DNA of 64,000 nt from an uncultured Pelagibacteraceae bacterium (GTDB lineage Bacteria; Pseudomonadota; Alphaproteobacteria; Pelagibacterales; Pelagibacteraceae), in assembly GCA_902603905.1 (NCBI GenBank), contig CACKWM010000002.1, positions 1 to 64,000 on the forward strand. The letters run 5' to 3'. Positions 15,415-23,921 of this stretch are shown here, in pieces. Both the position numbers and the translations under genes were made by a program. The notes under the pieces were generated by a model. That model saw nothing but the letters and a program-made list of their open reading frames with translations. It was not told where the DNA came from and did no database searches. Every line of letters starts with the position of its first letter. The first letter of the stretch is position 1.

Positions 15415-16578
15415 TTAAACTAACATTTTTCTTATCTTTTCTAAAGCTTTAGAAATATCATTTTGTGACGCTGCAAAACTAAATCTAACATAATCAACTG
15501 CTTTTTTGCCAAAAGCTGTACCTGGAACAATTGCAACACCAGCTTCATGAAGACATTTTTTTGCAAATTCTTGTCCATTCATTCCAGTTTCTATTACCTT
15601 TGGAAAAGCATAAAATGCTCCTCCGGGCAGACTACATTCAATTCCTTTAATATTATTTAATCCTTCAAAAATAATTTTTCTTCTTTCGGCAAATTCTTTC
15701 ATTACCATTATTATAAAATCATCTGGACCATCTAAAGCTGCAATTCCTCCAAATTGAACAGCTGCATTTACACAGGAATGATTATTTGTGCAAAATTTAT
15801 TTATATGTTCTACAAACTGTTCTGGCCAAACACTCCATCCTAGGCGCCATCCAGTCATTGAATAAGCTTTACTCCAACCATCAAGAACAATTAATCGATC
15901 ATATAAATCAGGATAGTTAAAAAAAGTTGGCATTTTTTTTTGGTCATAAATTTGTCTGCTATAAATTTCATCACTTAAAATTGCAACATGAGGAAATTTT
16001 TTTAAACCTATTGCAAGCTGATCCATTTTACTTTTTTCTGTAAATGCACCCGTAGGATTATTGGGGTTATTTATTATTAATAGTCGAGTGTTTTCATTAA
16101 TTAATGATAAAATTTTTTCAGGATTTATTGAAAAATCTTTACTTTCAAGCATATTTATTGGAACTGCTTTTGCACCAGTATAATTAATCATTGATTCATA
16201 AATTGGGAAGCCAGGATCTGGGTAAATTATCTCTGATCCTTGTTCGCCAAATAATGATATTGCGTAGTATATTATAGGTTTGCCACCTGGCATTATAATG
16301 ACTCTTTCAGGATCTATATCTACATTATAAAGACTTTTAATTTTTCTAGTAACCGCTTTTCTGCAATCAATTGTTCCATTAGATAATACATACCCGTGAT
16401 GACCATCATCTAAAGCTTTTTTTGTAGCTTCTACTATATGTTTTGGTGTTTTAAAATCTGGCTGTCCTATACCTAAATGAATTATTTTCTTACCATCAGA
16501 TTCAAGTTTTTTTGCCTCTGCTAAAATTTTGAAAGCTGACTCAGTTCCTAATCTTTCTAGATTTTTTGCTAATTTCAT
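15415..16578 (-). CDS. Class I PLP-dependent aminotransferase (AspB-like)
   Basis: This is a fold-type I aminotransferase of 387 aa. The PLP Lys is in LDGWSKAYSMTGWRLGW, the NNPNNPTG and DEIYSR motifs bind cofactor and phosphate, and the substrate-carboxylate Arg lies in DYVRFSFA. It resembles aspartate or aromatic aminotransferases of the AspB group. It sits between glcD and a 2-hydroxyacid dehydrogenase gene with gaps of 8 and 11 bp. A role in transaminating the oxoacids they make, for instance glyoxylate to glycine, is possible, but this is inferred from position only. Confidence 0.88.
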   Translation of the reverse strand: MKLAKNLERLGTESAFKILAEAKKLESDGKKIIHLGIGQPDFKTPKHIVEATKKALDDGHHGYVLSNGTIDCRKAVTRKIKSLYNVDIDPERVIIMPGGKPIIYYAISLFGEQGSEIIYPDPGFPIYESMINYTGAKAVPINMLESKDFSINPEKILSLINENTRLLIINNPNNPTGAFTEKSKMDQLAIGLKKFPHVAILSDEIYSRQIYDQKKMPTFFNYPDLYDRLIVLDGWSKAYSMTGWRLGWSVWPEQFVEHINKFCTNNHSCVNAAVQFGGIAALDGPDDFIIMVMKEFAERRKIIFEGLNNIKGIECSLPGGAFYAFPKVIETGMNGQEFAKKCLHEAGVAIVPGTAFGKKAVDYVRFSFAASQNDISKALEKIRKMLV

Positions 16579-16589
16579 TGCAACTCGTT

Positions 16590-17741
16590 TTATTTTCTAA
16601 ATATTACTTTAGATCTATTAAGTTCGCTAATTGATTTACAACCCATTAGAGTCATATCACGGTAAATTTCGTCTTTGATTTTTGTCAATATTTCCTCAAC
16701 ACCTTTTTGTCCTCCAGCAGCTAAGGCAAATAAATATCCTTTACCAAAACTACATGCTTTTGCACCTAAAGATAATGCTTTTAAAACATGAGTTCCTCTT
16801 CTAACTCCTCCATCCAAAATCACTTCTATTTTATCTCCAACTGCATCTACAATTTCAGCAAGCTGATCAAAAGGTGCTCTTGAACCATCTAGTTGTCTTC
16901 CTCCATGGTTAGAAATTATTATTGCTGTACATCCAATATCAATAGCTTTCTTTGCATCCTCAACCGACATAACTCCCTTTAATGCAAAAGGACCATTCCA
17001 TTTTTTTACACAGTATTCAGCGTCTTTCCAGTTCATAGAAGGATCAAATTGTTCATTAATATAATCTATAACTGATTTATCAATGCTAGTTCCTTTTTCA
17101 GTCATATGAATAATATTTGCTAACTTAAATTTTTCATGAATTAAATTATTTATTGTCCAACCAGGATGCATTACAAAACTTAGCAAGCTCGCTAGTGTTA
17201 ATTTTGGTGGAGTTGTAAATCCTGTTCTTCTATCTCTTTCCCTATTTCCTGCAACCACTGTATCGACAGTTAGACACATGCTATTAAAACCAGCTTTTTT
17301 ACATCTTTCTATTAAATTATCTGTAAGTCCTCTATCTTTATGAATATAAAGTTGAAATAGTTTTGGACCATTGCTTATTTTTGCAATTTCTTCAATGCTA
17401 ACAGTTCCCATAGTTGATGTACCAAAAATTGTACCCATTTTTTCCACTGCTTTTGCTGACGCTCTTTCACCTTCATGGTGATATAGGCGATGCATTGCAG
17501 TAGCCGAAGGAAAAAGTGGAAAATCTATTTTTTGACCTAATACTGTTGTGGATAAATCTATATTGCCTACATCAGCTAAAACATTTGGGATTAAATCACA
17601 GTCGTTAAATGCTTCTGTATTTCTTTTTAAAGTAACTTCATCATCAGAACCACCATCAATATAATGAAAAATTGGTGATGGTAATTTTTTTTTTGCTAAT
17701 TTACGAAAGTCATCAAAATTATGACAATCCTTCAAATTCAT
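16590..17741 (-). CDS. lldD: FMN-dependent alpha-hydroxyacid dehydrogenase (L-lactate dehydrogenase type)
   Basis: This 383-aa protein has the FMN-dependent 2-hydroxyacid dehydrogenase TIM barrel. The N-terminal PIFHYIDGGSDDEVTL is typical, the catalytic His and FMN/substrate Arg lie in SNHGGRQLDG, and GVRRGTHVLKALSLGA binds the FMN phosphate. The family oxidises L-lactate, glycolate or mandelate to the 2-oxoacid and passes electrons to quinone or oxygen. Exact substrate is uncertain; the neighbourhood (glcDEF, TakP-like TRAP) points to lactate or glycolate. It starts 9 bp after the upstream outer-membrane protein gene's stop. Confidence 0.92.
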   Translation of the reverse strand: MNLKDCHNFDDFRKLAKKKLPSPIFHYIDGGSDDEVTLKRNTEAFNDCDLIPNVLADVGNIDLSTTVLGQKIDFPLFPSATAMHRLYHHEGERASAKAVEKMGTIFGTSTMGTVSIEEIAKISNGPKLFQLYIHKDRGLTDNLIERCKKAGFNSMCLTVDTVVAGNRERDRRTGFTTPPKLTLASLLSFVMHPGWTINNLIHEKFKLANIIHMTEKGTSIDKSVIDYINEQFDPSMNWKDAEYCVKKWNGPFALKGVMSVEDAKKAIDIGCTAIIISNHGGRQLDGSRAPFDQLAEIVDAVGDKIEVILDGGVRRGTHVLKALSLGAKACSFGKGYLFALAAGGQKGVEEILTKIKDEIYRDMTLMGCKSISELNRSKVIFRK

Positions 17742-17750
17742 TATTTTAAA

Positions 17751-18275
17751 TTAGAAATTTTTAAAATAATTTAACATATAACTGTTGGCACCTGGGTTTT
17801 TATCACCCAAACTTGCGTTAGACATATGATTATAAGAAAAACCAAGTTGGCTATTTTTTAATAAATCTACCGATAATTGAATTTCACTTTTAAATTCTAC
17901 TATGTGACCTAAATCTTTACCATCACCTTCGCTATAAAGGCCTGGTGTAAAACTTGGTGTTAAATTAATTTTTCCAATTTTATACTGAGCTTGCACTCCT
18001 GTATAAATATAAGCTGCATTATCGGCTGTAATTAAAGCTCCAGTTACCGGAGAAAGTGTTCCTAAAAAACTATCTCGAAGAAGATTTTCGTTTTGGTGCT
18101 CGATTCCAAATATTGTAGATCTTTTCCCATCATCACTAAAGTCAAACATGCCAGAATAAAAATTAAAATTATGTTCATCGCTATATATTTTTTTTTCTTC
18201 ACTATTAACAGGTAAGAAAAAAAAACAAAAAGCTACAACAAAAATAAATTTTTTTATAAATATATTTAATTTCAT
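17751..18275 (-). CDS. PagL-like outer membrane lipid A 3-O-deacylase family protein
   Basis: This 174-aa protein has a signal peptide (cleavage probable after PVNSE) and an amphipathic-strand mature region ending in Phe, as outer-membrane barrels do. The C-terminal part GFSYNHMSNASLGDKNPGAN carries the H-x-S-N motif and the N-x-G turn of PagL/acyloxyacyl hydrolases, whose catalytic His and Ser sit at these positions. PagL removes the 3-O acyl chain of lipid A at the cell surface. Function here is by motif only. It lies between the ccm and organic-acid genes without an obvious link to either. Confidence 0.72.
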   Translation of the reverse strand: MKLNIFIKKFIFVVAFCFFFLPVNSEEKKIYSDEHNFNFYSGMFDFSDDGKRSTIFGIEHQNENLLRDSFLGTLSPVTGALITADNAAYIYTGVQAQYKIGKINLTPSFTPGLYSEGDGKDLGHIVEFKSEIQLSVDLLKNSQLGFSYNHMSNASLGDKNPGANSYMLNYFKNF

Positions 18276-18308
18276 AAAGTTAAAATTATGGTTTTTTATA
18301 CATTATAG

Positions 18309-18680
18309 TCATAATTTTTTAACTAAAAATTTTCTAAGTATTATTGCACCTCCTATAAAAAATAACAAGATCGGCAATATCCACAAAATAAACGTTTTTT
18401 TATTAAATTCAGGATCATAAGAAATCCATTCCCCATATTGTTTTTTTAAAAAATCATAAATTTCATTTTCATTTAATCCTTCATCAAGTTTTTTATCAAT
18501 AATCAACTTTATACTTACTGCAAAATCAGATTCGGAATCATAAACAGACTGACCTTGACAAATCAAGCAGCGAATATTTTTTGAAATTTTATTTTTAATT
18601 TTATCATTATTTTCTTCTGAATTAAGATTAGTAAAATTAAAAATTATTAAAATAATTAATAAAAAACTTAATAATTTCAT
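18309..18680 (-). CDS. ccmH: Cytochrome c maturation protein CcmH
   Basis: CcmH is a membrane-anchored periplasmic thiol-disulfide protein that keeps apocytochrome c cysteines reduced for heme attachment. A signal segment (residues 1-21) is followed by the diagnostic RCLICQGQSV (C38, C41), and a C-terminal membrane helix lies at about 98-115. At 123 aa it is the short CcmH/CcL2 form without the TPR domain (CcmI), and no ccmI gene follows. Its ATG overlaps the ccmG stop by 4 nt. Confidence 0.95.
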   Translation of the reverse strand: MKLLSFLLIILIIFNFTNLNSEENNDKIKNKISKNIRCLICQGQSVYDSESDFAVSIKLIIDKKLDEGLNENEIYDFLKKQYGEWISYDPEFNKKTFILWILPILLFFIGGAIILRKFLVKKL

Positions 18681-19198
18681 TTTGTAATTAAATTTATTTC
18701 ATTAAGCGATTTTTCAGTTAAAGATCCTAAAAATCTTTTTATAATTTTCTTATCTTTATTAATTATAAATGTTTCTGGAACGCCAATTGCACCCAAATCA
18801 ACAGATATCATTCCCTGGTTATCTTTTATAATCATAAAATAAGGATCACCAAATTCATTAATAAACTTTTTAGCATTTTTAGGATTATCTCTATAATTTA
18901 AGCCAATTAATTTTATAGATTTGTTTTCACTAAGTTTTATTAATTTTGAATGTTCTGCTCTGCAAGGAATGCACCAAGATGCCCATATATTTAATACATA
19001 ATATTCGCTACCAATAAATATTTGGTCAGAAGAAATTTTATTTCCTGAATATAAATCTGTTGAATTGAATTTTATTAAAGTTTTTTCAATTTTTGTTTCT
19101 GGAACATATATATTAGAATTATTTAAACCTTTATATAAAACAATAAAACAAAAGGTAAAAAATAATACCAGTACACTTAATATAATTTTATTTTTCAT
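18677..19198 (-). CDS. ccmG: Thiol:disulfide interchange protein CcmG/DsbE
   Basis: CcmG is a membrane-tethered periplasmic thioredoxin that supplies reductant for cytochrome c maturation. One N-terminal membrane anchor (residues about 5-24) precedes a thioredoxin fold with NIWASWCIPCR (C76, C79). The cis-Pro region GAIGVPETFIINKDKKI is typical of the CcmG/TlpA group. Length is 173 aa. It overlaps ccmF by 11 nt and ccmH by 4 nt, consistent with tight translational coupling in the ccm operon. Confidence 0.94.
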   Translation of the reverse strand: MKNKIILSVLVLFFTFCFIVLYKGLNNSNIYVPETKIEKTLIKFNSTDLYSGNKISSDQIFIGSEYYVLNIWASWCIPCRAEHSKLIKLSENKSIKLIGLNYRDNPKNAKKFINEFGDPYFMIIKDNQGMISVDLGAIGVPETFIINKDKKIIKRFLGSLTEKSLNEINLITK

Positions 19199-21074
19199 AT
19201 GGTCTTTGAAATAAACTAAGAAAACCTCCTATAACTAATATTACTGTTGCAATCCAAATCCAAATCATAAACGGTTTAACTTGATATCTCACATTAAAAT
19301 ACTCATAATCTTTGACTAAGTTCATAACTAAAAATTTATCATAATATAAAGTAGTTTTGATGTCTGCTTCGCTCGTGATTATTACGGGTTGATTGTAAAT
19401 TCTTAGTTCAGGTTTTAATTGTAAAAAATTATTTTTTTTATCTTTAATTTTAAAATTACCAACAATTGACTTATAATTTTTATTTTTAACGCTTTCTATT
19501 GATTCAAAAATAACAGTTTCATCTCTAAAACTAAACTCTTCTCCAACTTTTAAATTTATTGTTTTTTCACTCGAAAGAATGCTATTAAATAAAATACTCA
19601 AAATTAGCAAACTAAAACCAAAATGAGAAAAAATTTGTGAATAATTTTTATATTTTTTCAAAAAGAAATCTTTAATGGTTATAAAAAATAAATAAAAAGT
19701 TACTAAAATTAAAATACTATTAATTAAACCTACAAAGCCAATTTGGTTTAAAATTATAAATGATATTAATAGAGAAACTGCAAATGATAAAACTATTTGA
19801 ATTTTTATTTTTTTAAATTCAGACTTAATCCAATTTAAATTAGGCCCAATTGACATAAAAAATAAAAAAGGAATTAAAAAGGGAATCATTAACTTGTAAT
19901 AAAAAGGAGGTCCAACTGAAATTTTTTTACTAGATAAGACCTCTAAAAAAATTGGGTATACTGTTCCAATTAATACAACAGATAAAAAATACATCAAAAA
20001 CCAATTATTAAATAAAATTGATGCCTCTTTGCTTAACCAATTGATTTTAACAATTTTTTGATCATTTTCTTTATGAAATACAAAAAAAATTACGAGTGAC
20101 AGTAGTATTAAAATAAATAAAAAAATTAAAATAAATATTCCTCTTTCAGGATCATTTGCAAATGTATGAACAGAATTAAGTATGCCAGACCTAACTAAAA
20201 AAGTTCCAGACATGCTTAGCATAAATGTTGCTATTGATAAAATTATTGTCCAAGAACTAAGTATTGATCTTTTTTCTAAAACTAAAATACAGTGCAACAA
20301 AGCTGTTAAACAAAACCATGGCATTAATGAAACATTTTCAACAGGGTCCCAAAACCAAAATCCACCCCAACCAAGTTCATAATAAGCCCAAATTGAACCA
20401 AGCATAATTCCAAAAGTTAAAAATATCCATGAGACAAATATCCAAAGTTTAATATGTTTAGCCCAAACTATAGAAATATGTTTTGCAACAACTGCTGCAA
20501 GAGACGCGGAAAAGATTATAGATGAACCTACATAGCCTAAGTATAAAATGGGTGGGTGAATAGCTAGTGCAGGATCTTGTAATATTGGGTTAAGCCCTAA
20601 TCCTTCTTTTGGCACTGGAAAAAAATAATTAAAAGGATTTGATGTTTTTAGAAGAAATAAAAAAAATCCAATTATAATTACTTGTTGGAAAAGTAGTGTT
20701 AAAATTCTATATTTTTTTGGTTGACTGTTTGATTTGATTAAAAATATAAAAATAAAAAGCGTTAAAACTAATAACCAAAGTAATAAACTTCCCTCATGAT
20801 TTCCCCAAGTTCCTGAAATTTTATAGAATAAAGGTTTTGTAGTGTGAGAATTATTAAAAACTGTTTCATTACCAAAATCAGAATTAACGAATGATAAAAT
20901 TAAACCAGAAAAGCTAACTAATACAAAAAAAAATTGAAAAAAAGATATTGAAAAGACTTTATTATCAATAACTTTATTTTTATTATTAAAATTTTTAATT
21001 GATACTGGAATAATTAATATTGAAAAAAAAAATCCTAAAATTAAAGAATAATATCCAATTTGATGAGCTAACAA
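19188..21074 (-). CDS. ccmF: Heme lyase subunit CcmF
   Basis: CcmF is the large multi-pass membrane protein that, with CcmH, ligates heme delivered by holo-CcmE to apocytochrome c. The tryptophan-rich heme-handling motif is visible in GWGGFWFWDPVENVSLMPWF near residue 234. Conserved His residues follow the family pattern (GNHEGSLLLW; ALLHC after the WWD motif; SVHTFANDPERG). Length of 628 aa is close to the usual 640-660. It begins 1 bp after the ccmE stop. Confidence 0.96.
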   Translation of the reverse strand: MLAHQIGYYSLILGFFFSILIIPVSIKNFNNKNKVIDNKVFSISFFQFFFVLVSFSGLILSFVNSDFGNETVFNNSHTTKPLFYKISGTWGNHEGSLLLWLLVLTLFIFIFLIKSNSQPKKYRILTLLFQQVIIIGFFLFLLKTSNPFNYFFPVPKEGLGLNPILQDPALAIHPPILYLGYVGSSIIFSASLAAVVAKHISIVWAKHIKLWIFVSWIFLTFGIMLGSIWAYYELGWGGFWFWDPVENVSLMPWFCLTALLHCILVLEKRSILSSWTIILSIATFMLSMSGTFLVRSGILNSVHTFANDPERGIFILIFLFILILLSLVIFFVFHKENDQKIVKINWLSKEASILFNNWFLMYFLSVVLIGTVYPIFLEVLSSKKISVGPPFYYKLMIPFLIPFLFFMSIGPNLNWIKSEFKKIKIQIVLSFAVSLLISFIILNQIGFVGLINSILILVTFYLFFITIKDFFLKKYKNYSQIFSHFGFSLLILSILFNSILSSEKTINLKVGEEFSFRDETVIFESIESVKNKNYKSIVGNFKIKDKKNNFLQLKPELRIYNQPVIITSEADIKTTLYYDKFLVMNLVKDYEYFNVRYQVKPFMIWIWIATVILVIGGFLSLFQRPYEK

Positions 21075-21075
21075 T

Positions 21076-21495
21076 TTATTCTCCTCCTAAAGCTTCTTTT
21101 ATTTCTGGTGGCATATAATTTTCATCATGTTTTGCTAAAATTTTTACTGCATTAAAATAATTTTTATCTTTTAAGTATCCTTCAGCTACGACTCCTTTTC
21201 CTTCGGCAAACAAATTGGGAACTGAACCTGAATAACTTACATTAATTTCACTTTTAAAATCAGTTATTATAAAATTAATTTTATTTGATTTAATTATAAT
21301 TGATTTGTTTTTTACCATTCCGCCAATTCTAATTTTATCTGAATTTATTTCGGTTAATTTTTTAATTTCTGAGGGAGAAATAAAATAAACAACATTTTCC
21401 TCAAGCGATTTTAAAATTAAATAAACTATTAAGATTAAAGAAGCTAATAATAAAAACAAAAATAATATTCTTAATTTAACTTTTTTACCATACAT
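21076..21495 (-). CDS. ccmE: Heme chaperone CcmE
   Basis: CcmE is a periplasmic, membrane-anchored chaperone that binds heme covalently through a His and hands it to CcmF. It has one N-terminal membrane helix (residues about 9-28), an OB-fold region with [13 protein letters not shown], and the heme-binding motif [12 protein letters not shown] near the C-terminus, where His and Tyr are the key residues. Length is 139 aa, typical. It sits between ccmD and ccmF. Confidence 0.95.
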   Translation of the reverse strand: MYGKKVKLRILFLFLLLASLILIVYLILKSLEENVVYFISPSEIKKLTEINSDKIRIGGMVKNKSIIIKSNKINFIITDFKSEINVSYSGSVPNLFAEGKGVVAEGYLKDKNYFNAVKILAKHDENYMPPEIKEALGGE

Positions 21496-21507
21496 AGGTT
21501 TAAGAAG

Positions 21508-21741
21508 TTAAATTTTAGAGCTTAATACACCTTGTAATATTTCTTTGTTAATCTTTTGCGATTTTGCAACTTTTATTGCTTCACCATTTAATAAACCAAA
21601 TTTTTGAACAAATTTTCTTCTTTCTTTTAAAAATTGTAATTTAGTTATAAAAAATAAAGATCCAAAACTCATCAGCGTAAAAGAAAATGCAGACCATACA
21701 TAGGTCCCATATCCGTTCATTGAAATTAATTCATTTATCAT
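21508..21741 (-). CDS. ccmD: Heme exporter subunit CcmD
   Basis: CcmD is a small membrane protein that stabilises the CcmC-CcmE complex. This 77-aa product has the family layout: a short periplasmic lead with MNGYGTYVWSAF, one membrane helix, then a basic cytoplasmic stretch LKERRKFVQKF. It is somewhat longer than many CcmD proteins, with a C-terminal KSQKINKEILQGVLSSKI. Its start overlaps the ccmC stop by 4 nt. Assignment rests on size, topology and position. Confidence 0.85.
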   Translation of the reverse strand: MINELISMNGYGTYVWSAFSFTLMSFGSLFFITKLQFLKERRKFVQKFGLLNGEAIKVAKSQKINKEILQGVLSSKI

Positions 21742-22445
21742 AATCTATCCAATCCTTTATTTTTAATCTTTATCAGTTCCGTATTATATTTCATTAAAAA
21801 AATTAATATTGAAAATAGTGTAAATGCCGCAGTCATAATGGCTAAGGGAATCAACATAGATGTGTGAATTGTTGTTGTTGATAAAATTTTTATTGATGAA
21901 CTCTGATGTAAAGTTGACCACCAATCTACAGAAAATTTTATTATTGGAACATTAATTACTCCTAAAATTGCAATGATCGAAGATATTTTTGTTGCTTTTT
22001 CATCATTTTTAAAAATTTTCCAAGATAGTAAATACATTGAATAAAATAATGCTAAAATTAACATTGATGTAATTCTTGCATCCCAAGCCCACCATGTACC
22101 CCAAGTAGGCTTTCCCCATATAGCTCCAGTGACTAATGCAATTATATTAAATACAAAACCTGATGGTGCTAAACTTTTAGATATTAAAGGCAAATTTTTA
22201 TTTTTAAAAATAAAACTAAGTATAGATAGAAAAGCGATTATTGAAAATATTCCAAGTGATATCCATGCAGAAGGAACATGAACATACATAATTCTTACCG
22301 AATGACTTTGTTTATAGTCTTCTGGCGATAAAAAAAGTGCTTCGGTTAAACCAATAGACAAAACAATTACAAATAAAAAAAGAACATATTTAGGTGCTTT
22401 AGAAGTAATTGCGAATATTCTATTAGGCTCTAAAAAATTTATCAT
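21738..22445 (-). CDS. ccmC: Heme exporter protein CcmC
   Basis: CcmC attaches heme to CcmE in the periplasm. This 235-aa protein has six hydrophobic helices, the tryptophan-rich motif WGKPTWGTWWAWDARITSML and the flanking conserved His residues (MYVHVPSAW and STLHQSSSI). It is the first gene of the ccmCDEFGH cluster. The ABC subunits ccmA and ccmB, which often precede ccmC, are not adjacent here. No Shine-Dalgarno is obvious before the start. Confidence 0.95.
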   Translation of the reverse strand: MINFLEPNRIFAITSKAPKYVLFLFVIVLSIGLTEALFLSPEDYKQSHSVRIMYVHVPSAWISLGIFSIIAFLSILSFIFKNKNLPLISKSLAPSGFVFNIIALVTGAIWGKPTWGTWWAWDARITSMLILALFYSMYLLSWKIFKNDEKATKISSIIAILGVINVPIIKFSVDWWSTLHQSSSIKILSTTTIHTSMLIPLAIMTAAFTLFSILIFLMKYNTELIKIKNKGLDRL

Positions 22446-22501
22446 CGCAATATTATATATAATAAAAATGAGAGAACTTAATTATTTTTTTATTCTTATC
22501 C

Positions 22502-22553
22502 GATCAAGAATGCTGAGGGAGATAATATAAGGGAATGTTATGCATCCTTGATC
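22502..22553 (-). ncRNA. Long stem-loop at predicted 5' end of the ccm transcript
   Basis: GATCAAGAATGC (22502-22513) pairs with GCATCCTTGATC (22542-22553) with one mismatch, and ATAATAT (22522-22528) pairs with ATGTTAT (22535-22541). Together they form a helix of about 19 bp with one 8-nt bulge (22514-22521) and a 6-nt loop (22529-22534). It lies 57 nt upstream of ccmC and begins at the predicted transcription start of a minus-strand promoter. I do not recognise it as a named riboswitch. A 5' stabilising structure or regulator of the ccm operon is plausible. Confidence 0.6.
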
Positions 22554-22560
22554 AGAATAT

Positions 22561-22588
22561 ATTTTAATGTAACAAGATCATATGTCTA
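22561..22588 (-). promoter_or_regulatory. Candidate promoter of the ccmCDEFGH operon
   Basis: On the minus strand TAGACA (22583-22588) and TAAAAT (22561-22566) are separated by 16 bp, each matching the sigma-70 consensus at five of six positions. The predicted start at about 22554 coincides with the first base of the 52-nt stem-loop. Confidence 0.55.
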
Positions 22589-22623
22589 AGTTTTGAACTA
22601 ATTGTGTTTAAAAAATGACGAGT

Positions 22624-22944
22624 TTAATTTGAAGGCTTAAAATAGCTGGATCCTTTTTTCCCAGAAAAAATTTCATTAATTAAAGGATGTTTTATAGGTT
22701 CTTCAGAATCATCTGTTAATAAATTTTGTTCAGATACATAAGCCTCATATGTAATTTCATCATTTTCAGCAAGTAAATGATAAAAAGGCTGATCTTTTTT
22801 TGGACGAACATTTTTTGGAATAGACTGATACCATTCTTCTGAGTTATTAAACTCAAAATCAACATCGTAAATAACTCCTCTAAAGTCGAAGTGTTTATGT
22901 CTCACAATATCACCAATTGAGAATTTTGCTTTTTGAATGCTCAT
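22624..22944 (-). CDS. hspQ: Heat shock protein HspQ
   Basis: HspQ (YccV family) binds hemimethylated DNA in vitro and acts as a specificity factor for Lon in E. coli. The 106-aa protein contains the family pattern KFSIGDIVRHKHFDFRGVIY and DQPFYHLLAENDE. I start at MSIQKAKFSIG. An in-frame upstream ATG would add 13 hydrophobic residues that do not belong to the family. It lies convergently to nothing and stands alone, about 180 bp before ccmC on the same strand. Confidence 0.9.
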   Translation of the reverse strand: MSIQKAKFSIGDIVRHKHFDFRGVIYDVDFEFNNSEEWYQSIPKNVRPKKDQPFYHLLAENDEITYEAYVSEQNLLTDDSEEPIKHPLINEIFSGKKGSSYFKPSN

Positions 22945-23028
22945 TAATAATTTTAATATGGATGTTTTAAAAAAAAAAATCAATAAAAAAAATATTAAAT
23001 TTTTTTTAATCTGTTAATATCTTTATTA

Positions 23029-23583
23029 GTGAATAAATCTTTTATTAAATTTATTACAGATTTTGGTCCTTTAGTTATCTTTTTTTGGTATTATTATGAT
23101 GAAGGAGTTAAAGATTTAAAAATAGCGATACCTCCGTTTATAGTCGCAACAATTATTTCAATAGTAATAATATGGTTTTTAGAAAAAAAAATTCCAAAAG
23201 TTCCTTTATTAAGTGGAATATTAATTACTGTCTTTGGAGGATTAACAATATATTTTGATAACCCTGTTTTCATTTATATTAAACCAACAATAATAAATAT
23301 TTTATTTGGTTGTGCACTTATATTTGGAAAATATTTTACTAACGAACCTGTTCTAAAAAAATTAATGGGAAAATCAGTTCCATTAAATGATCAGGGATGG
23401 GAATTGTTAAATAAGAGATGGATTTATTTTTTCTTTGCATTGGCTTTTTTAAATGAAATTATATGGAGAACTCAATCAGAAGAATTTTGGGTTAATTTTA
23501 AAGTATGGGGCATATTACCAATAACTTTTATTTTTACTGCTTTTCAAATACCCTTAATAAATAAATATAAAACTAATGAATAA
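23029..23583 (+). CDS. ispZ: Septation protein A / inner membrane protein YciB
   Basis: This 184-aa inner-membrane protein of the YciB/IspZ family has five to six hydrophobic helices and the family segments FGPLVIFF and PVFIYIKPTIINILFGCALI. LNKRWIYFFFALAFLNEIIWR is typical of the C-terminal half. YciB influences cell envelope synthesis and septation, with no known reaction. The start is a GTG (23029). It overlaps the next gene through ATGAATAA (8 nt). The assignment is secure from sequence pattern. Confidence 0.92.
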   Translation: MNKSFIKFITDFGPLVIFFWYYYDEGVKDLKIAIPPFIVATIISIVIIWFLEKKIPKVPLLSGILITVFGGLTIYFDNPVFIYIKPTIINILFGCALIFGKYFTNEPVLKKLMGKSVPLNDQGWELLNKRWIYFFFALAFLNEIIWRTQSEEFWVNFKVWGILPITFIFTAFQIPLINKYKTNE

Positions 23584-23920
23584 AAATTTAAAGTTAGTAA
23601 TTAATAATTCATCAAAAAATATCGATGAAAAATATTTTTTTGAGAAAGATGAATTAAAAATTATATTAAATTTATACGCCCAAATGGTATCCAAAGGATC
23701 TTGGAAAGACTATGGTTTAACTATATCAAATCGACAAGTTGGTTTTAGTGTTTTTAAAAATGCAACTGAAAATGCTATGTACAAAATTTGTAAAAACTTT
23801 AGGCCTAGCAACAACAATTTAAAATATTTAGTTACGGACTCTAAAGGTAAAATTTTAAAAAATTCAAATGATTTAGATAAAATGTTAAAAAATACTAATT
23901 GGAAAAAACTAGCTGGATAA
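23576..23920 (+). CDS. DUF2794 family protein
   Basis: This 114-aa protein matches the alphaproteobacterial DUF2794 pattern: FEKDELKIILNLYAQMVSKG, then WKDYGLTISNRQVGFSVFKN and a YKICK strand, ending in a predicted mixed alpha/beta fold. No biochemical function is established for the family. It is soluble, with no signal peptide. It is translationally coupled to ispZ by an 8-nt overlap and ends 1 bp before the convergent BI-1 family gene. Confidence 0.85.
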   Translation: MNKNLKLVINNSSKNIDEKYFFEKDELKIILNLYAQMVSKGSWKDYGLTISNRQVGFSVFKNATENAMYKICKNFRPSNNNLKYLVTDSKGKILKNSNDLDKMLKNTNWKKLAG

Positions 23921-23921
23921 A

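Noticed and set aside
22444-22623. Possible missing small gene between ccmC and hspQ
   Set aside because: No reading frame with a plausible start and coding character was seen; the space is explained by promoter and hairpin.
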